Positions 25,721 to 38,552 of a stretch of DNA of 64,000 nt are shown one piece after another (the first letter of the stretch is position 1; every line of letters starts with the position of its first letter). The position numbers and the translations under genes were made by a program. This stretch comes from Micropterus salmoides (taxonomy: Eukaryota; Chordata; Actinopteri; Centrarchiformes; Centrarchidae): the NCBI RefSeq assembly GCF_014851395.1, contig NW_024040041.1, positions 9,416,041 to 9,480,040 of the forward strand. The letters run 5' to 3'. The notes below the pieces were generated by a model, which ran no database searches, was not told the origin of the DNA, and saw only the letters and a program-made list of their open reading frames with translations.

Positions 25721-26905
25721 CTTTAGGGGAAGAGGACACTTCTGCATCTTAATCCCACTCCCCCCAACCAACCTGCTTGTTTATGTCTATCTCTTTGTGC
25801 TTCTTTTGGATTAACAATCATGAAATCTCCAGGAAGTTGTTCAGTACAGAACGACTCTACCTTTCTTATTTCAGTGTGAGAAATTTTGACTGGCTATTAA
25901 TCTGTGATTTATGAGATAAGGGAGAAGACAGTGATGCAGAGACACAGTAGAATACTTCAAAAACACTGCAAAGTCATACACAAGTACAGTGTACAGTATG
26001 TACACAGGACATGCGCAAATGTGGTACAAACAGTAGGACTGCAACTAAAGATTGTTTTCATATCAGTTACTCATTTAATCAACAGAAATATTTATGGTCT
26101 ATAAAATGATAGAAAAATATTAAAGGTCAGACCAACAGTCCATAATCATAAATATTTATTTTACCTTACCTTACTAAAAAAACTGAGGAACTGAAAACAA
26201 ATCCTTACATTTGAGAAGCTGTAACCAGTTGACTCTCAAAATTTATGTTGATTACTTTTTTTGTCAATATGCTCATAGATGAATTGACTAATCATTCTGG
26301 TATTACTGTTAATCTGTAGAGACACGTATGTACTTTCTTCTTCTATTTTTTTTCTACTTCTCTCTACAGCCCCAAACCTAAATCAAAAACAATAATCTAT
26401 CTAAAATCTATCTGGACCTTTAACACCCAAAAAAACAAAAGTAAAGCTTACAGAAATGTAAACTGTATAAAAACGTGTGATTTCTTAAATATGTATTGTA
26501 ATGTATGTAATAATATATGTAATATATGTAGTATATGTAATTAAGGAAAACCTCTTGATCAGTGTTTTTTGGTACATCATTAGGAAAATAATCGAACCAT
26601 AAAAGCTTTTTTAAAAATGCTTTTGACCCAAGTCAAACATATTTCTCTCCTCATTTGTGTTCTCACTCAGAAATATGGATCAGAAAAGTCTCCACTAAGA
26701 GCCACTTCTGACACAGAGGATCTACTTAAAATCAAATGTCGATGTTCCATTGATGTCCTTACGCCCTTTCTCTCATCCCATCTCTCCCTCCCTCTCTGAC
26801 TCATGTTATGAGAGCACTTAATACTGTATACTAGCCCCCCTACACCACTGTGTCTCTGGTGACTCTCTCCACTTCTCTCCATCCCCCAAATGCCAGAGGA
26901 GATGT

Positions 26906-26919
26906 GTTCCTATGGAAAC
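26906..26919. promoter_or_regulatory. X-box-like motif
   Basis: GTTCCTATGGAAAC differs by one base from the reverse complement of the candidate RFX site at 21430-21443. Weak evidence for function. Confidence 0.25.
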
Positions 26920-27866
26920 TGGCTTCATTGAATGTCCCCTGCTTTACCTGGTGACCATTAACTGGTTTGTATTGTGTGTGTGTCTCATCTCTGCTATAAC
27001 ATGTCTGTACCTGTGCTCTGCCTCTCCTGGCCTCTCGGTTCATTAGATGTTACAAAAACTTTGCACCAAAAGGGTGTCACCACTGATGATGGAATGTTGG
27101 CTGGTTGCATCTTTCATTTGAAGATACAGCTCAGATGTGTGAGAACTTATTTCACAGCTGTGTTGTTGGTTGGAAGCCAAGGGCACCTGTATGGAGACAG
27201 ACCACATGCAAAACAGAAAAAATAAATCCTCACATACAGTAAGTACAGATATAGATAAAAGTATGTCTGTATGAGTGTCATTGCATAGAAGCAATGATAT
27301 ATAGATCCTCTCATAATGATTATGTGCAATTATTTTAAATTAATACATTTAAATAATGAAATGCAATGTCAGTGACTCAATGACCCTTTTAGCAGAAGTC
27401 AGATATTATACTTGCCATGTTTAGTTACTGTGAGATGTGTTGTAGGAAATGTTTTTGAGCAGTGGTTTGAAGGCAATCAGCATGAGTAAAAATGAAAGTC
27501 TAAACCATGTTGATGATCCCAGGGCTGTCCCTGGGAGCTGGTTTGCTTTGCTTGATGATGGTAGTGGATTCATAAGAGAACCTCCTACAATTTAGCAAAT
27601 GACTGCACAACTGTAATACAGAAATCATCTGCATTTATTTATACAGAAATGTAAAACAAATATATATGTATTTCTGGCTGGAAATCATGTAATCAGAAAA
27701 TAAAAAGCCTTGAGCTTGGCTCATGTCATTTGAGACTCTGGAGAAAATGTGTTCTAGAAAGACAGTTTTGTTCTGTTACACATTGGGGAAGTTGTGTGCT
27801 GGAACACACTTTCCCCCTAGTTTTTAAGGCCTATTAAGGTGCCAGATGTGTCTTTTTTTTCTATAC

Positions 27867-27888
27867 TAGAAATATATATATATTTCTA
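27867..27888. repeat. 22-bp perfect AT-rich palindrome
   Basis: TAGAAATATAT is followed directly by its reverse complement. Could be chance in AT-rich DNA. Confidence 0.8.
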
Positions 27889-28737
27889 TACTACTCTTTT
27901 TAATCCAGAAATAACCTAACCTGCATCTGGTTTGAATGTTGAAGACAATGTGGAAGATCAGTTCAATTAAAACCATCTGTCCATCTGTGACTATAAGCTC
28001 CAGTGAACCTTTTAACAGCCAGCAATTTAGCTCAAATCTGGGAATCCTTATTTTTGTTGGTGGTTTTGATGGCTGAGTTGCTGTTATCACAAGTAAATAT
28101 CTTTTAAATAAGGATGAAGTGAACTCAACGTGGATTGCATCAAACAATGTTCCAGCAAAGACATTTACACAAAGAAACTCGCATGATTAAATTGTGTCAC
28201 ATGTATTGATAGCTAATTGTATGGCACTTTGAGAACTCCAACTTGCTGTCACACCAAAAGTGCTTAAGTGAACAACTCATAAATGAGTGTGGTGCTGATT
28301 TTGATTCTGAATTGTTAGATTTGCAGCGACAGAAACAAAGCTGTCAACAATAGCAATTCAATAAATCCAGTCACAGTGGAGTGTATTGTTTACAGTGTTT
28401 GTGTGAGTGCTGGAGAGGTTTATAACACTTTGTTTTACCTGTAATTACACCACTTACACCCACACACAACATTACAACTTTGTTGAGAGCAGGGTCACTG
28501 TTCCTCAAGACGTTTTGCAGAATTACATCAGGATTACGTTGTAATCCACATCTTGCTCACTAAAACAACACACAGAAGCCAGACTAGAAATACAGACCCA
28601 CAGTATAATGTTTGAGTAAATAAGGAGATGAAATGTGATGAAACAATGTTTTAAAAAAGTTAAAGAAAGAATCATGTTTTGCATACATTGAAGTGCACCT
28701 TCCTAATCTGATCATCAACGATCTGTACTTTTGTAAA

Positions 28738-28840
28738 TTATAATAATATAATAAGCTTTATTTATATTACACTTATCAAACAGAGTACAAAGTGCTTCAC
28801 AACAAATCACACATAAAATTCAAAAATAAATAACCACATG
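28738..28840. repeat. Interspersed repeat fragment upstream of kcnj4
   Basis: AATAAGCTTTATTTATATTA followed by ACAAAGTGCTTCACAACAAA is the pattern of a very common fish retroelement end. No coding part is attached. Confidence 0.45.
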
Positions 28841-29056
28841 GGTAATAAGATACAGTGGGGTAAAATACAGAATATAAGAACAAGGATCACAAGTATAACA
28901 AATGTTCAGTAGGACATAAGGAAGATGAGACAAGGAAACAAAGTGATAAGAACGATAGGGCAGGAATAAGTTAAAGTAGTACTTCAGAGGCTACGTGTGT
29001 ACTTGCTGTTATTTGATTATAGCGATCCTACGTGAAGTGATGTGGGCTGATTCTCT

Positions 29057-29058
<2 letters not shown>

Positions 29059-29088
<30 letters not shown>
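29059..29088. repeat. (CT)n tract forming the polypyrimidine run of a splice acceptor
   Basis: About 30 bases of CT lead straight into CCTGCAG, so the microsatellite serves as the polypyrimidine tract of the kcnj4 start exon, which begins at 29094. Confidence 0.8.
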
Positions 29089-29089
<1 letters not shown>

Positions 29090-29203
29090 GCAGGGGTCCT
29101 TCTCAGTGGTCCAAGCACCACCTCCACGGTGGAGACCTGATCTCTGGGAGAAGGACAGAGTTTGGCATACCAGCCAGGACCCAGATCAGTGATCACTGGT
29201 GCC

Positions 29204-32200
29204 ATGGGAACAAGCAGGTCCAGCAGGTGAGAGATTTAATCTGGAAGCTGCTGCCTGTCTAGGACTACAGCTGGATTGTAATGGTGCAATTAATTCTTAC
29301 TTTTATTAAATGATCATGATGAGTTTTATAAAGTCCTGAATCTACTCTTGAATTTTAACATTCCTTTATCATTCCTTTGAAACTTAGATCATTTTGTATC
29401 ACTGAACTTAAGGTAAGATCTGATTGAGTCTCGAATGACAATCCATAGCACTATGTTACTTTTTTTTTCAGTGTTACTGCACAAATTTGATTAATAAGAA
29501 TTTTCCGGGAAACTGCTTTTGGTTTAAACAACGGTTCTGATTTGAAATCATTGGACTATTGTTTATTTATTTTAGGATATCTATTAATCTATTTAATTTG
29601 TACAGGAGTTATGATTTTAAAGGGCATCTCAACAGCCTTACAGAAACTATTTTATCCTTTTTAAAATTGTCTTGTCCGGAAATGTTAACATGGCCAGTAA
29701 GATGGGGCTTGTCAATTTGGTGAGCTAGTCGGGGTGAGTCAGGCCCAGCTAAGGGATATTTACAGTAAGAAGGTCCTTAAAAAGGCCAAGGCCTACACTG
29801 TCCTGACCAGCTCTTGTCTTGTTGTTACTGACTGAAGGATGTTGTATTGTAATAATGGCTATCAATAAATACATTAATAGCCTGGTACATTAACATAGTA
29901 TTAAAGTTTTATACCACTGCATTTCTGATGTGTTTTTGGTTTGTCTAACTGCTTCTTAGTGTTTAATTACCTCATAGTTGTCTCAACTGTTTTGTTTTGA
30001 CATAAAATAAATTTCCCTTCATGGCACAATAAAGATTGATTTCAGTGACAAAACATAGGCACTGGCCATAACCAGACAAAAACTTTAAACAACACATTGA
30101 TTTTTCATTAAAAGGAGCAAAGTTCCAATCTCAAACATCCGATCTCTCAATTATCAGTGGGCTAATGAATGATCATAAATTAATTAACATTAATTTACAT
30201 ATAATTAGTAACATATACATCAGCCCATGTCAAAATGGGTTGTCTGACTGACACTGATGAAGATATAATCCTTTAATCTGTGATGACAGCAATCCTTCTC
30301 ACATAGCTAAACTGAACTAACCTTCCCAGCCGGTAATCCTCCATGCAAAGGAGAGAGACAGGTTAGGTTGATTAATACACTCAGGTGACTGTGAAAAGCT
30401 TGGTCAATTCAAATGGACTGTTTGGGAGTTAAATTCAACTTTTATTATTGAACTGAAGCAGCCTCTTGAATTTGAGGCAAAATGCCAGTCCAGTTGCCCT
30501 TAATTCTAACCTTCCTTGGACAACTATGACCTGGACGAATGAGAGGTTTCACAGACATCTTGTATTACTGTATTGACCAACGAGTTTCCCCTTAAACTGC
30601 ATGGCTGGCTGTTTCTTATTTGTTCCTGCTCACATCCCTTGTATTCATAATGAGTCAGGTATTATCTTCCTATCTCCCTGTCACTGGAAAGTACACAGGG
30701 ATCAATAAGATTACTGGCTTTGTAAGCTGTCTTCCTTCTCGTTTGCCTCTTTCTCATATTGTGCAAACTGCAATTTGAATGATATAGATTTTTTATCAGT
30801 TCCAACACCAAACTGTTACACACTTAATTTTTATTCATACATTTTGTAGTTCTCTTAAAACTATGTAATGGTAATGGTTTGGAGCCACAGCATTTGGGAT
30901 GTCATTTGACTCAAGAACATTTCAGTGAAACACCTAGAAAGTGGTCAGGTTTCTCCCTTAAAATGAGGAATTGATTTACAAAACCGTAGTGATCATTCAA
31001 ATAAATAAGTTTGTAAGTATTCTGAAGCTGTGATCAGGTCCGTCATTTCGGCAGTGGAAGACAATGCTGGCAAATGTCTAATATTGTCTGTGTAAGTTTG
31101 TACTATGCCTTAGCACAGTAGAAACTTCACATGACCACATTCATTTCTAAACTTGACAAGAAAAGTTTTAAATCTCCTACTGTTATCTATTTCTGTCAAT
31201 CTAATGTCACCATGTTTTTTTAACCAAATGTTTGAATCCTATTCTCCCCCTTTCTGGTGGCAGGTACAGCATTGTGTCAGCCTTTTTGCCAGAGGAGGAA
31301 CGCCAGAAGATCTCTACCTTAGGACTCCATAACGGCCACGGTTCCCCCAGCGTCCGACTGCACTCGGCCTGCGACACAGAGACAGAAGACAGTAGGAGGA
31401 GGTCGGGATCCTCTGCTGCTGCGCACAGCACAAGTGGACAAGGAGGGATGAACAACTACAATGGGAAGATTCTGACAAGGGGCTCCGGCCAAGTACGGAG
31501 CCGGTTTGTAAAGAAAAATGGACAATGTAATGTTTTATTCACCAACATGGAGGAAAAGAGGCAGCGGTACCTAGCTGACATCTTCACCACCTGTGTGGAC
31601 ATCCGCTGGAGATACCTGCTGCTTATATTCTGCATCAGCTTCATGGTCTCATGGCTTTTCTTTGGCATTATCTTCTACAGTGTCTCCCTGGCACATGGGG
31701 ACTTTGAGGAGCTACCTACGCTGAAGGGTGATGGGTTGGTGGTTGGGGGGCTGTATGGACCCACCTCTGGACACACAGGTGGAGGGCAGACGCAAAGGAT
31801 GCCCTGCATTCTTCATGTCCAGGGTTTTGTTGGGGCGCTGTTGTTCTCCATGGAGACCCAGACCACCATTGGTTATGGCTGGCGCTGCGTTACTGAGGAG
31901 TGCCCTGTCACTGTGATAACAGTGGTTATCCAGTCCATTGTGGGATGCATCATTGACTCTTTCATGATTGGCACCATCATGGCCAAGATGGCGCGGCCTA
32001 AGAAGAGAAACCAGACCCTTGTGTTCTCCAAAAATGCTGTCATTGCCCTGCGTGACGGCAAGTTGTGCCTCATGTGGAGGGTGGGAAACCTGCGGAAGAG
32101 CCACATTGTGGAGGCTCATGTGCGCGCTCAGCTGATACGTTCATATGTCACAGCTGAGGGTGAGTTTCTCCCCTTGGAGCAGATGGACCTGAATGTGGGC

Positions 32201-32884
32201 TATGATGAGGGCACAGACAGGCTGTTTCTAGTATCCCCGCTGGTTATAGTCCATGAGATAGACAAAGATAGCCCCTTGTATACTTTAAGCCGAGCTGATC
32301 TGGAGACAGATGACTTTGAGGTTGTTGTGATCTTGGAGGGGATGGTGGAGGCCACGGCTATGACCACCCAGTTCCGTAGCTCCTACCTTGCCAGAGAGAT
32401 CTTTTGGGGTCACAGGTTTGAGCCTGTGATCTATGAGGACCGAGACCGCTACAAGGTAGACTATGGTCGCTTCAACAAGACCTATGAGGTGCCGTCAACT
32501 CCCCACCTCAGCGCCAAAGAGCTTGATGAGGCTGCAAGCCGGGCTTCATCTGCCGCTTCTCCCACATGTAGAACCACACAAGACTTAATTCCCAGGTCGC
32601 TGAGCGCCTTTTGTTATGAGAACGAGGTAGCATTGAGCTGTGGGGAGGAAGACGATGACATCTTCGACTCCTCCCAGATTGTAGGAAAAGAGAGGGCAGA
32701 GGAGAGGAGGACTTCCGTTGCTGTAGACTTCCAAAATATGTTCCAGGACACTGCCACCATGACATCCGGCAGTCACAACGTCATGTGTGTTCTGGACATG
32801 GACAATAACCAGATGGAGTTTGACATTCTACAGACTGCCATACCTCTTGATCCTGTGACCTATAAGAGTGAGCAAGATATCTAA
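29204..32884 (+). CDS. kcnj4: Inward-rectifier potassium channel Kir2 (Kir2.3/kcnj4-like)
   Basis: Coding exons 29204-29226 and 31264-32884, joined to 547 residues. The start ATGGGAACAAGC gives MGTSRSS, spliced (donor 29227, acceptor AG 31262-31263) onto RYSIVS, the conserved Kir2 N-terminus. An ATG at 31232 is in frame but lies in the intron before the acceptor. The protein has TM1 about 122-147, selectivity filter TIGYG at 209-213, TM2 with the rectification Asp at about 239, PKKR for PIP2 contact, the C-terminal cytoplasmic domain (GKLCLMWRVGNLRKSHIVEA) and the Kir2 ER-export motif FCYENE at 457-462. Channels of this group set the resting potential of neurons and muscle. A Gly-rich extracellular loop, LNVGYD, the end LPLDPVTY-like segment and the kdelr3/sox10 context favour kcnj4 over kcnj2, 12 or 14. 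The N-terminal cytoplasmic segment is long, and the C-terminus SEQDI lacks the class I PDZ ligand ESAI. Confidence 0.85.
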
Positions 32885-35800
32885 AGAGTGCAGGGAGTGT
32901 GGATAGTCCTGTGTTCCTCTTTATTCAGCAATCCTTTTAACTTTATCTACAGTTGGACCTGAAAATGTCTTGGTGATGTTTTGGACTGCATGTACAGAAA
33001 TGTGAACCCCCTTTGCCTTGCCAGTGTTGTTTTATATTTATATGTGTTTGTTTCTTTCCAATGGGATCAGAGATTAAGAAAAAGAAGACATTGTTTTCTT
33101 TAATAACTTCTGGCACATGTAACTGCATTATTTGAAGAGCCATAATGATCAACCAGCGTGATTCTGCAGGAGGACTAAGAATCTCTGACAAAACATTGAC
33201 GAGTTTTGGCTACATTTTATTATGATTTCATAACCAAAGGAAAGCACAATAACAGAACAAATCCAGAAATGTTTTAGGCTGCATTTTGAATTGTGAAAAA
33301 TGTAACTTTATTAAAGAATTTCCTTTTTATCTGTGAACAAGAGATTTTATGAACGCAATAGCAGTTTTGGTGTAATTCTCTTCCTTTTTGAAGAGGATTG
33401 AAATCAAGGGTTACACAGTCAAGATTTTTATCAAAGTTGATTTATGCTTGATAATCTCCATGTTGTTCATGGACTTCAGTGGTCACCTTGCCTGCAATAG
33501 TTCCCTCCAAAGTCTGCTATTTGCACTATTGTGAGACTTTTCTTAAATATTTTCCTGTCAAAAGAAAAATCTCCCTTAATTTGGGGGTTTTAGTATTCAT
33601 TAGTGAAGAGTGTACCAACTACCAAGACCATTCCAAGTGCAATCACTGGTGTAGCAGGAGGAGTATTATTCTGAATTTTAATCTTATGTTAAAAAATATT
33701 TTTTCTTATGAAAACAAAGTTGAATTTTAAGAGCATCTATTTAAAACAAAATATATTTTCTTAATATCTTTATATATAATAGAAACAAATATTTCTTTTA
33801 AATTAGAAGTACTAAAAATAGTCAAGTAATATTAATCTATTAGTGTTATAAATATAAAGCAATTTATAGACAAAACTTTTTTCTTGGTTTGTTTCTTGTG
33901 GAGGCTGCAGCCAGTGATAACAAACAATGCTGAGAAGCTTTTGTGCTGCTGTTGTTTGCCAAAGGTCTGGAGCTGGAAATTAGAGCGTCTCTGACTCATG
34001 ATTTGGAAACTGGGGTGCATGCAGCCTAAGTGTACTCATTGTTTTTGATAGCAAAAAGCCACTGTGACAGCAGGAAACAAAGGGATGCAGGTGTAGTACA
34101 GTGTGTGGAAATGTGCAATAAATCACTGGATTGGGGCAGTGAGAATAAAGTATGTCAGGAAAATTGCTTCTGAAGTAAGTTGTAATGGTGGTTGTAAAAT
34201 ACATGACATAAAAAAACAGTTGCCCTCCTTTTAGAGGCAGGTGGTATATGGTACAAATAAAAGAATATCACTCATAGATAAAGTACATCTACCTGATTTT
34301 GAAATACCTGTGATGAAACTTAATTTTACTCATTATCTCATTTCCACGTGTCAAGTTTCTCTCATCTGGTACTTCAAGAGAATTGAAACCAACAAATGTT
34401 TAAATACCATTTGGCCATGATGTGGACAGCAACGATTAGGATGTGAAATGAATGTATTTTTCCCTTTCACCTTTTGATCTGATGATACTGCAACTCTCAT
34501 TCTTGAAAGACTTTTATTGTTTGTTTATTTTTTTCATTCATGAATTTGTTTTTTGCTGGTTTTATTGCTTCAGCAGTTTTGTGTTTTTGTATCAACATGG
34601 CTGTGCTAGAGATAGAAACTGAGCTTGTGTGGATCTTAGCAACAAGCATTCAAGAGTGTTAGATTTAAAAATGGATATTGTTTAAATTTTCATTGCAAAA
34701 CCTGATAATAGGAACATATCAAGCATATGTAAGCGCTGTATTGACATTCACTGCCAGCCAGTTTACTCTAAAGCAATGTATTCATAAATGTGTTTCACAT
34801 AACTGTTATAAGTGTATGTATATGTAACTTGTAACTTGTAAGCAACCTAAATGACTCTAATTAGGCCTCTGTAAGCGGCAGCTGTACTGTATGTGTACTA
34901 TATTATGTATATGTTTTCCATTTGATGTCTAGATACTATGGTTTTAACAGTACACCAGGACTGCCAGAACATTTTAATCAGAGATCTGTCCAGTTTCCAG
35001 ATGTTTAGCTGTTCAAAGATACCCTATGTTTCTTGGCATTTTCTTTTTAGTGAATGTCTTGAGGGATCCAAACACATTAATGTTTATTTTTAAAGCTTGT
35101 GAAAACATCTCGAAGTACTTCTTGAAATGCCTGCATGCCCTGAACCCTGGTTGTGCGTACTGGCTCACTGGTAAATGTTTGGGACACCTAAATTGAACTG
35201 AACCATCATCATTATCATTAGCTCCACCTGTGCTTTTTCTGCTAAGTGTTCTGCTATGAACATAACCTATTGGTGGGCTCTCAGATCCTAATTGGCACTA
35301 ATTAGTGCTTTATTACACGGGGGTGACACATTTATTCCAATGAAACGAAAAAGTCATACAACATTTATAGGTACACTACAGCTTACTTTTATGAACTATG
35401 TGAAATTACTATTAAATTGCTGAAGATCAACACAAAAATGTGAAATAAATATACAATGCTTAAAAGGTTTTGACTGGCAGTGTATGAAAAGTCGTTCTGT
35501 AGTATTTTGAAGTGTATAGCTAGTTCATATTTCAACATGAGCGCAGAATCGTAGCCAACATGAGAACAGGAAAACAACATCTGTAAATGCCATTTTGTGT
35601 AACAGACAAAGTATCATGGTTTCTTTGCTTGATGCTTTGTATGAATCAAATCCCCGTTGGGAGATAAACATGCACTAAGCAATCTATTGAAGTAATTGAA
35701 ATAAGTTAAGAAGAAGAAAAAAATGTCAAGTACAAAGCACTTTATTCTTCCGTGTACACCTTTTGATGTTGCAAATAAATATTTATATAATTTTGGTTGT

Positions 35801-36559
35801 TTCTCCTTTTTTCAAACATCACCCTGGTAAAAGTTGCATACAATGCCAGTCCGCTGACTGAACCTGTAAGGAAAATAAAAAAGTTTTTGAGGCAGCTTTA
35901 GCATTGAAGCTCCAAAACCACTAGATGCATCTGCAGCCATTTCTATCATAGAAGGTTTCAGCAGAAAACACTGAAGCATGTGTTCCCTCTAGTGGTGTAC
36001 TGCAAAAGCAGCAGAGAAGCACAAACCTGGTTAATGAAGTCTATATTCAAGGAGAAAATTAACAAGATCATTTTCTAGCCTCTCTTCAAACTAGTTGGTA
36101 ATTATGCACAGAGGAAATGTCATAATTTTCCTTCAGCATTAAATCATTTTGACATAAAATGTAAATATTCAAGCAACAGCAATCACAAGCAAGGGAAACC
36201 ATTACAGAACTAATGGTTACTGTGCATATCACATGTTTCAAAGCTTTGACTGCCTCCAATCATAATGTCAGTTACTGATGAATGGTTAAGGGGCTCTAAA
36301 GTGTCCAGTAATTCAGTCAGGTGTCTGTTCTGCTTTGTTGCTGTGATGGATCTTCTGTACAAGACAGAACAGAGCCAGAGGAATATCGGTATACTGTGAA
36401 TACACTTGAGATGTTCGTGAAATTAATTATACAGGATGTCAAACTAGCCTGATGATTACCTTTATATATAACTATGTTTTAAACAGAGGAACAGAACAAA
36501 CAACACAAAAGCTCACAGATAAACTTTTAATACCGCTACTTTCAGTCTTTTATCCTGTT
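32885..36559 (+). other. kcnj4 3' UTR and following spacer
   Basis: No coding exon is visible. Kir2 genes often have long 3' UTRs; candidate poly(A) signals are ATTAAA at 33310 and AATAAA at 35774. The rest is AT-rich with nothing else recognised. Confidence 0.5.
35774..35779 (+). terminator. Candidate distal polyadenylation signal of kcnj4
   Basis: AATAAA about 2.9 kb after the stop codon, followed by a T-rich stretch. ATTAAA at 33310-33315 is a possible proximal alternative. Confidence 0.3.
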
Positions 36560-37290
36560 GTAATGTTTGTAATCAAAATGTCCACAGGGGTGCCCCAAGG
36601 CTTGCTGCTAGGGCCCATTCTCTTATCAATTTACACCACCTCACTGGGGCTGATCATTAGCTTGCATGGCTTCTCTTACTAATCAAATTCAAGTTACTAA
36701 TGCTTGCATACAGAGTGACTACAGGGTCTGCACCCATCTACCTAAACTCCATCTAGGCCTACAAGCCTAGAAGCCTAGTAGGCCTACAAGCGAGAAGTTC
36801 CTTCTCGGCCACTGCGCTCCTCCAACGAACGCCGCCTTGCTCTGCCATCCCTACACACAAAGCAATCTCAGGCTGTTCTCATCTGTGACACCACGATGGT
36901 GGAACGAGCTACCACATGCCATCAGAGCAGGGGTGTCCCTCTGTAACTTCAAGAAGCTCTTGAAAACTCACCTCTTCCAAGAGTACTTTCTCTCATAACA
37001 CCTCCTAACCTTTAACATGCACTTCCTGTTCTCTTCTTCTATCCCCTACAATTATCTTGTATCGATTGCACTTTTTTGTTAACTCTTACTTCCTTCCCTA
37101 GGTATTTACCCCATTGATGCCATACGTGCTATTAGCTCTTACTAGTACTTATTGCTGCCCTTACTAGTATGCATTGTCAGTTGTAGATCTCGTGCTGTAT
37201 TGATGCTTGTTGATGCTTGTATGTTGTTCCTCAAATGTAAGTCGCTTTGGATAAAAGCGTCTGACAAATGAGTAAATATTTAAATGTTTG
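36560..37290 (+). mobile_element. L2-type LINE remnant, internally deleted
   Basis: Near 36582-36680 the translation STGVPQGLLLGPILLSIYTT is the reverse-transcriptase GVPQG block, followed by SLGLIISLHGFSY; it then jumps to a piece near the end of ORF2 (CSSNERRLALPSLHTKQSQA, in another part of the protein) and the 3' tail GTCGCTTTGGATAAAAGCGT. The catalytic YADD region between them is missing. Non-functional. Confidence 0.7.
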
Positions 37291-38537
37291 GCTAAGCACC
37301 CCAATCCTTACAGGTTTGGGTGCGCGGTCAAATCACTTTTTTGTTCAAACAAAATTAATGGAAAACTTTCAGCTGCTTTTTCAGACAGACACCTTTGCTT
37401 ATTTCAGCTGAGTTAGTGAAAAAAGTGTTTGCGTGATAGTTTAGTAACAATCTGATCTGGACAGAAGACATTCGAGGGACTATGACTACCTTCACACAGT
37501 AGTTTGCCCTGTACAAATTAATTTTTTTCCTACAAATGGGACACAAATGTGATCCTCAACTAGTGGTGAGAGAGTGTAGATTACAAACTTAATTTTTAAT
37601 TGGATTCATCACTCTCATATTACTTCATACAACAAAGTGTCCCTGCCAGGGATATATAACACATCTAGTCTTGTAGACTTCAAAATTGTTCGGATCTGAT
37701 GACTTTATGAGGAATTGGGCACCAAGGCCTGCAAAATAACAGTAGCAAACTATTCATGCATTGGAAGCAGGTGCCCCCTGCTGGCCTATCCCAGTAATTT
37801 GTTCTTGAATAGCTCCAACACATACAAACAATCTCCAGATGCCAAGTTGTCCAATACACAGCACTAACAGGTTTTAGTAATAAGGTCAGAATTTCTCGAA
37901 ATTGAGTGTGCTGTAGTAAAGTCACCTCTTGATCTGTTGATGAAGAGGCCCTCGCTTCAAAACTGACTGGCTTAGGACAGCCAAATGCTGTGGAGTACCA
38001 AAAATCTTTTGACTGCATTAGCATCAGCACATAGCCTGGTGTCCATGTGGAGACATTATCAGCAAGAGGCAGTCAACAGTCTTGTATAAATTTGCTTTTC
38101 AGATCATTTAAAATAGCAGAAAATATAACATGACACAAGTAAATTACAGCATGTGGGTACGATTTGGGCTTACTAAAGAAAACTATGGGGACTTTAATTC
38201 ATGCTGAGAAGTGATAAAAAAAAACGTCATCTGTCCGTGTATCATCTGTCTAATTGGCTTAAATTTTGATAGGCAGCTGAGATCTTGGTTGTGTCTGCAG
38301 CCTTAAGGTTTTTCTGTCTAACAGTTTTTCTCTCTTTCAGTTTTTAAACAACTTTTAGGAGAAGAAGAGGAAAAGTAGGAACCTGAGAGAGAGACTGAAG
38401 ACCCCTCAAACCTCAGACACTGGGCTTGTTGGCAGGTGTATCTGTCACGGGAATCTGGGGTGCTCCTTGAAATAAAGAGTCCTTATAGTACACTTGTTGT
38501 GCAGTGGCTCGTTGGGTTGGGATTATATACATTTGAC

Positions 38538-38552
38538 GGGGGGGGGGGGGGG
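38538..38552. repeat. G homopolymer
   Basis: Fifteen consecutive G; length in this assembly may be inexact. Confidence 0.9.

Larger units (their letters stand above)
15580..29093. other. Spacer between divergent kdelr3 and kcnj4 (13.5 kb)
   Basis: No exon with family similarity was seen on either strand; the open frames are short and simple-sequence rich. The first few hundred bases should contain the kdelr3 5' UTR and promoter. Repeats, a hAT element, candidate RFX sites and a possible kcnj4 leader exon are listed separately. The remainder is AT-rich DNA in which I see no further structure. Confidence 0.5.

Noticed and set aside
31232..31263. In-frame ATG upstream of RYSIVS as the kcnj4 start
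   Set aside because: It lies before a good acceptor (AG 31262-31263), and the upstream exon at 29204 gives the conserved MG...RYSIVS start instead.
29204..32884. Assignment of the Kir2 gene to kcnj14 or kcnj12
   Set aside because: AKELDE and ALSC near FCYENE recall Kir2.4, but the Gly-rich loop, LNVGYD, the C-terminal PLDxxxY and the neighbours kdelr3 and sox10 fit kcnj4 better.
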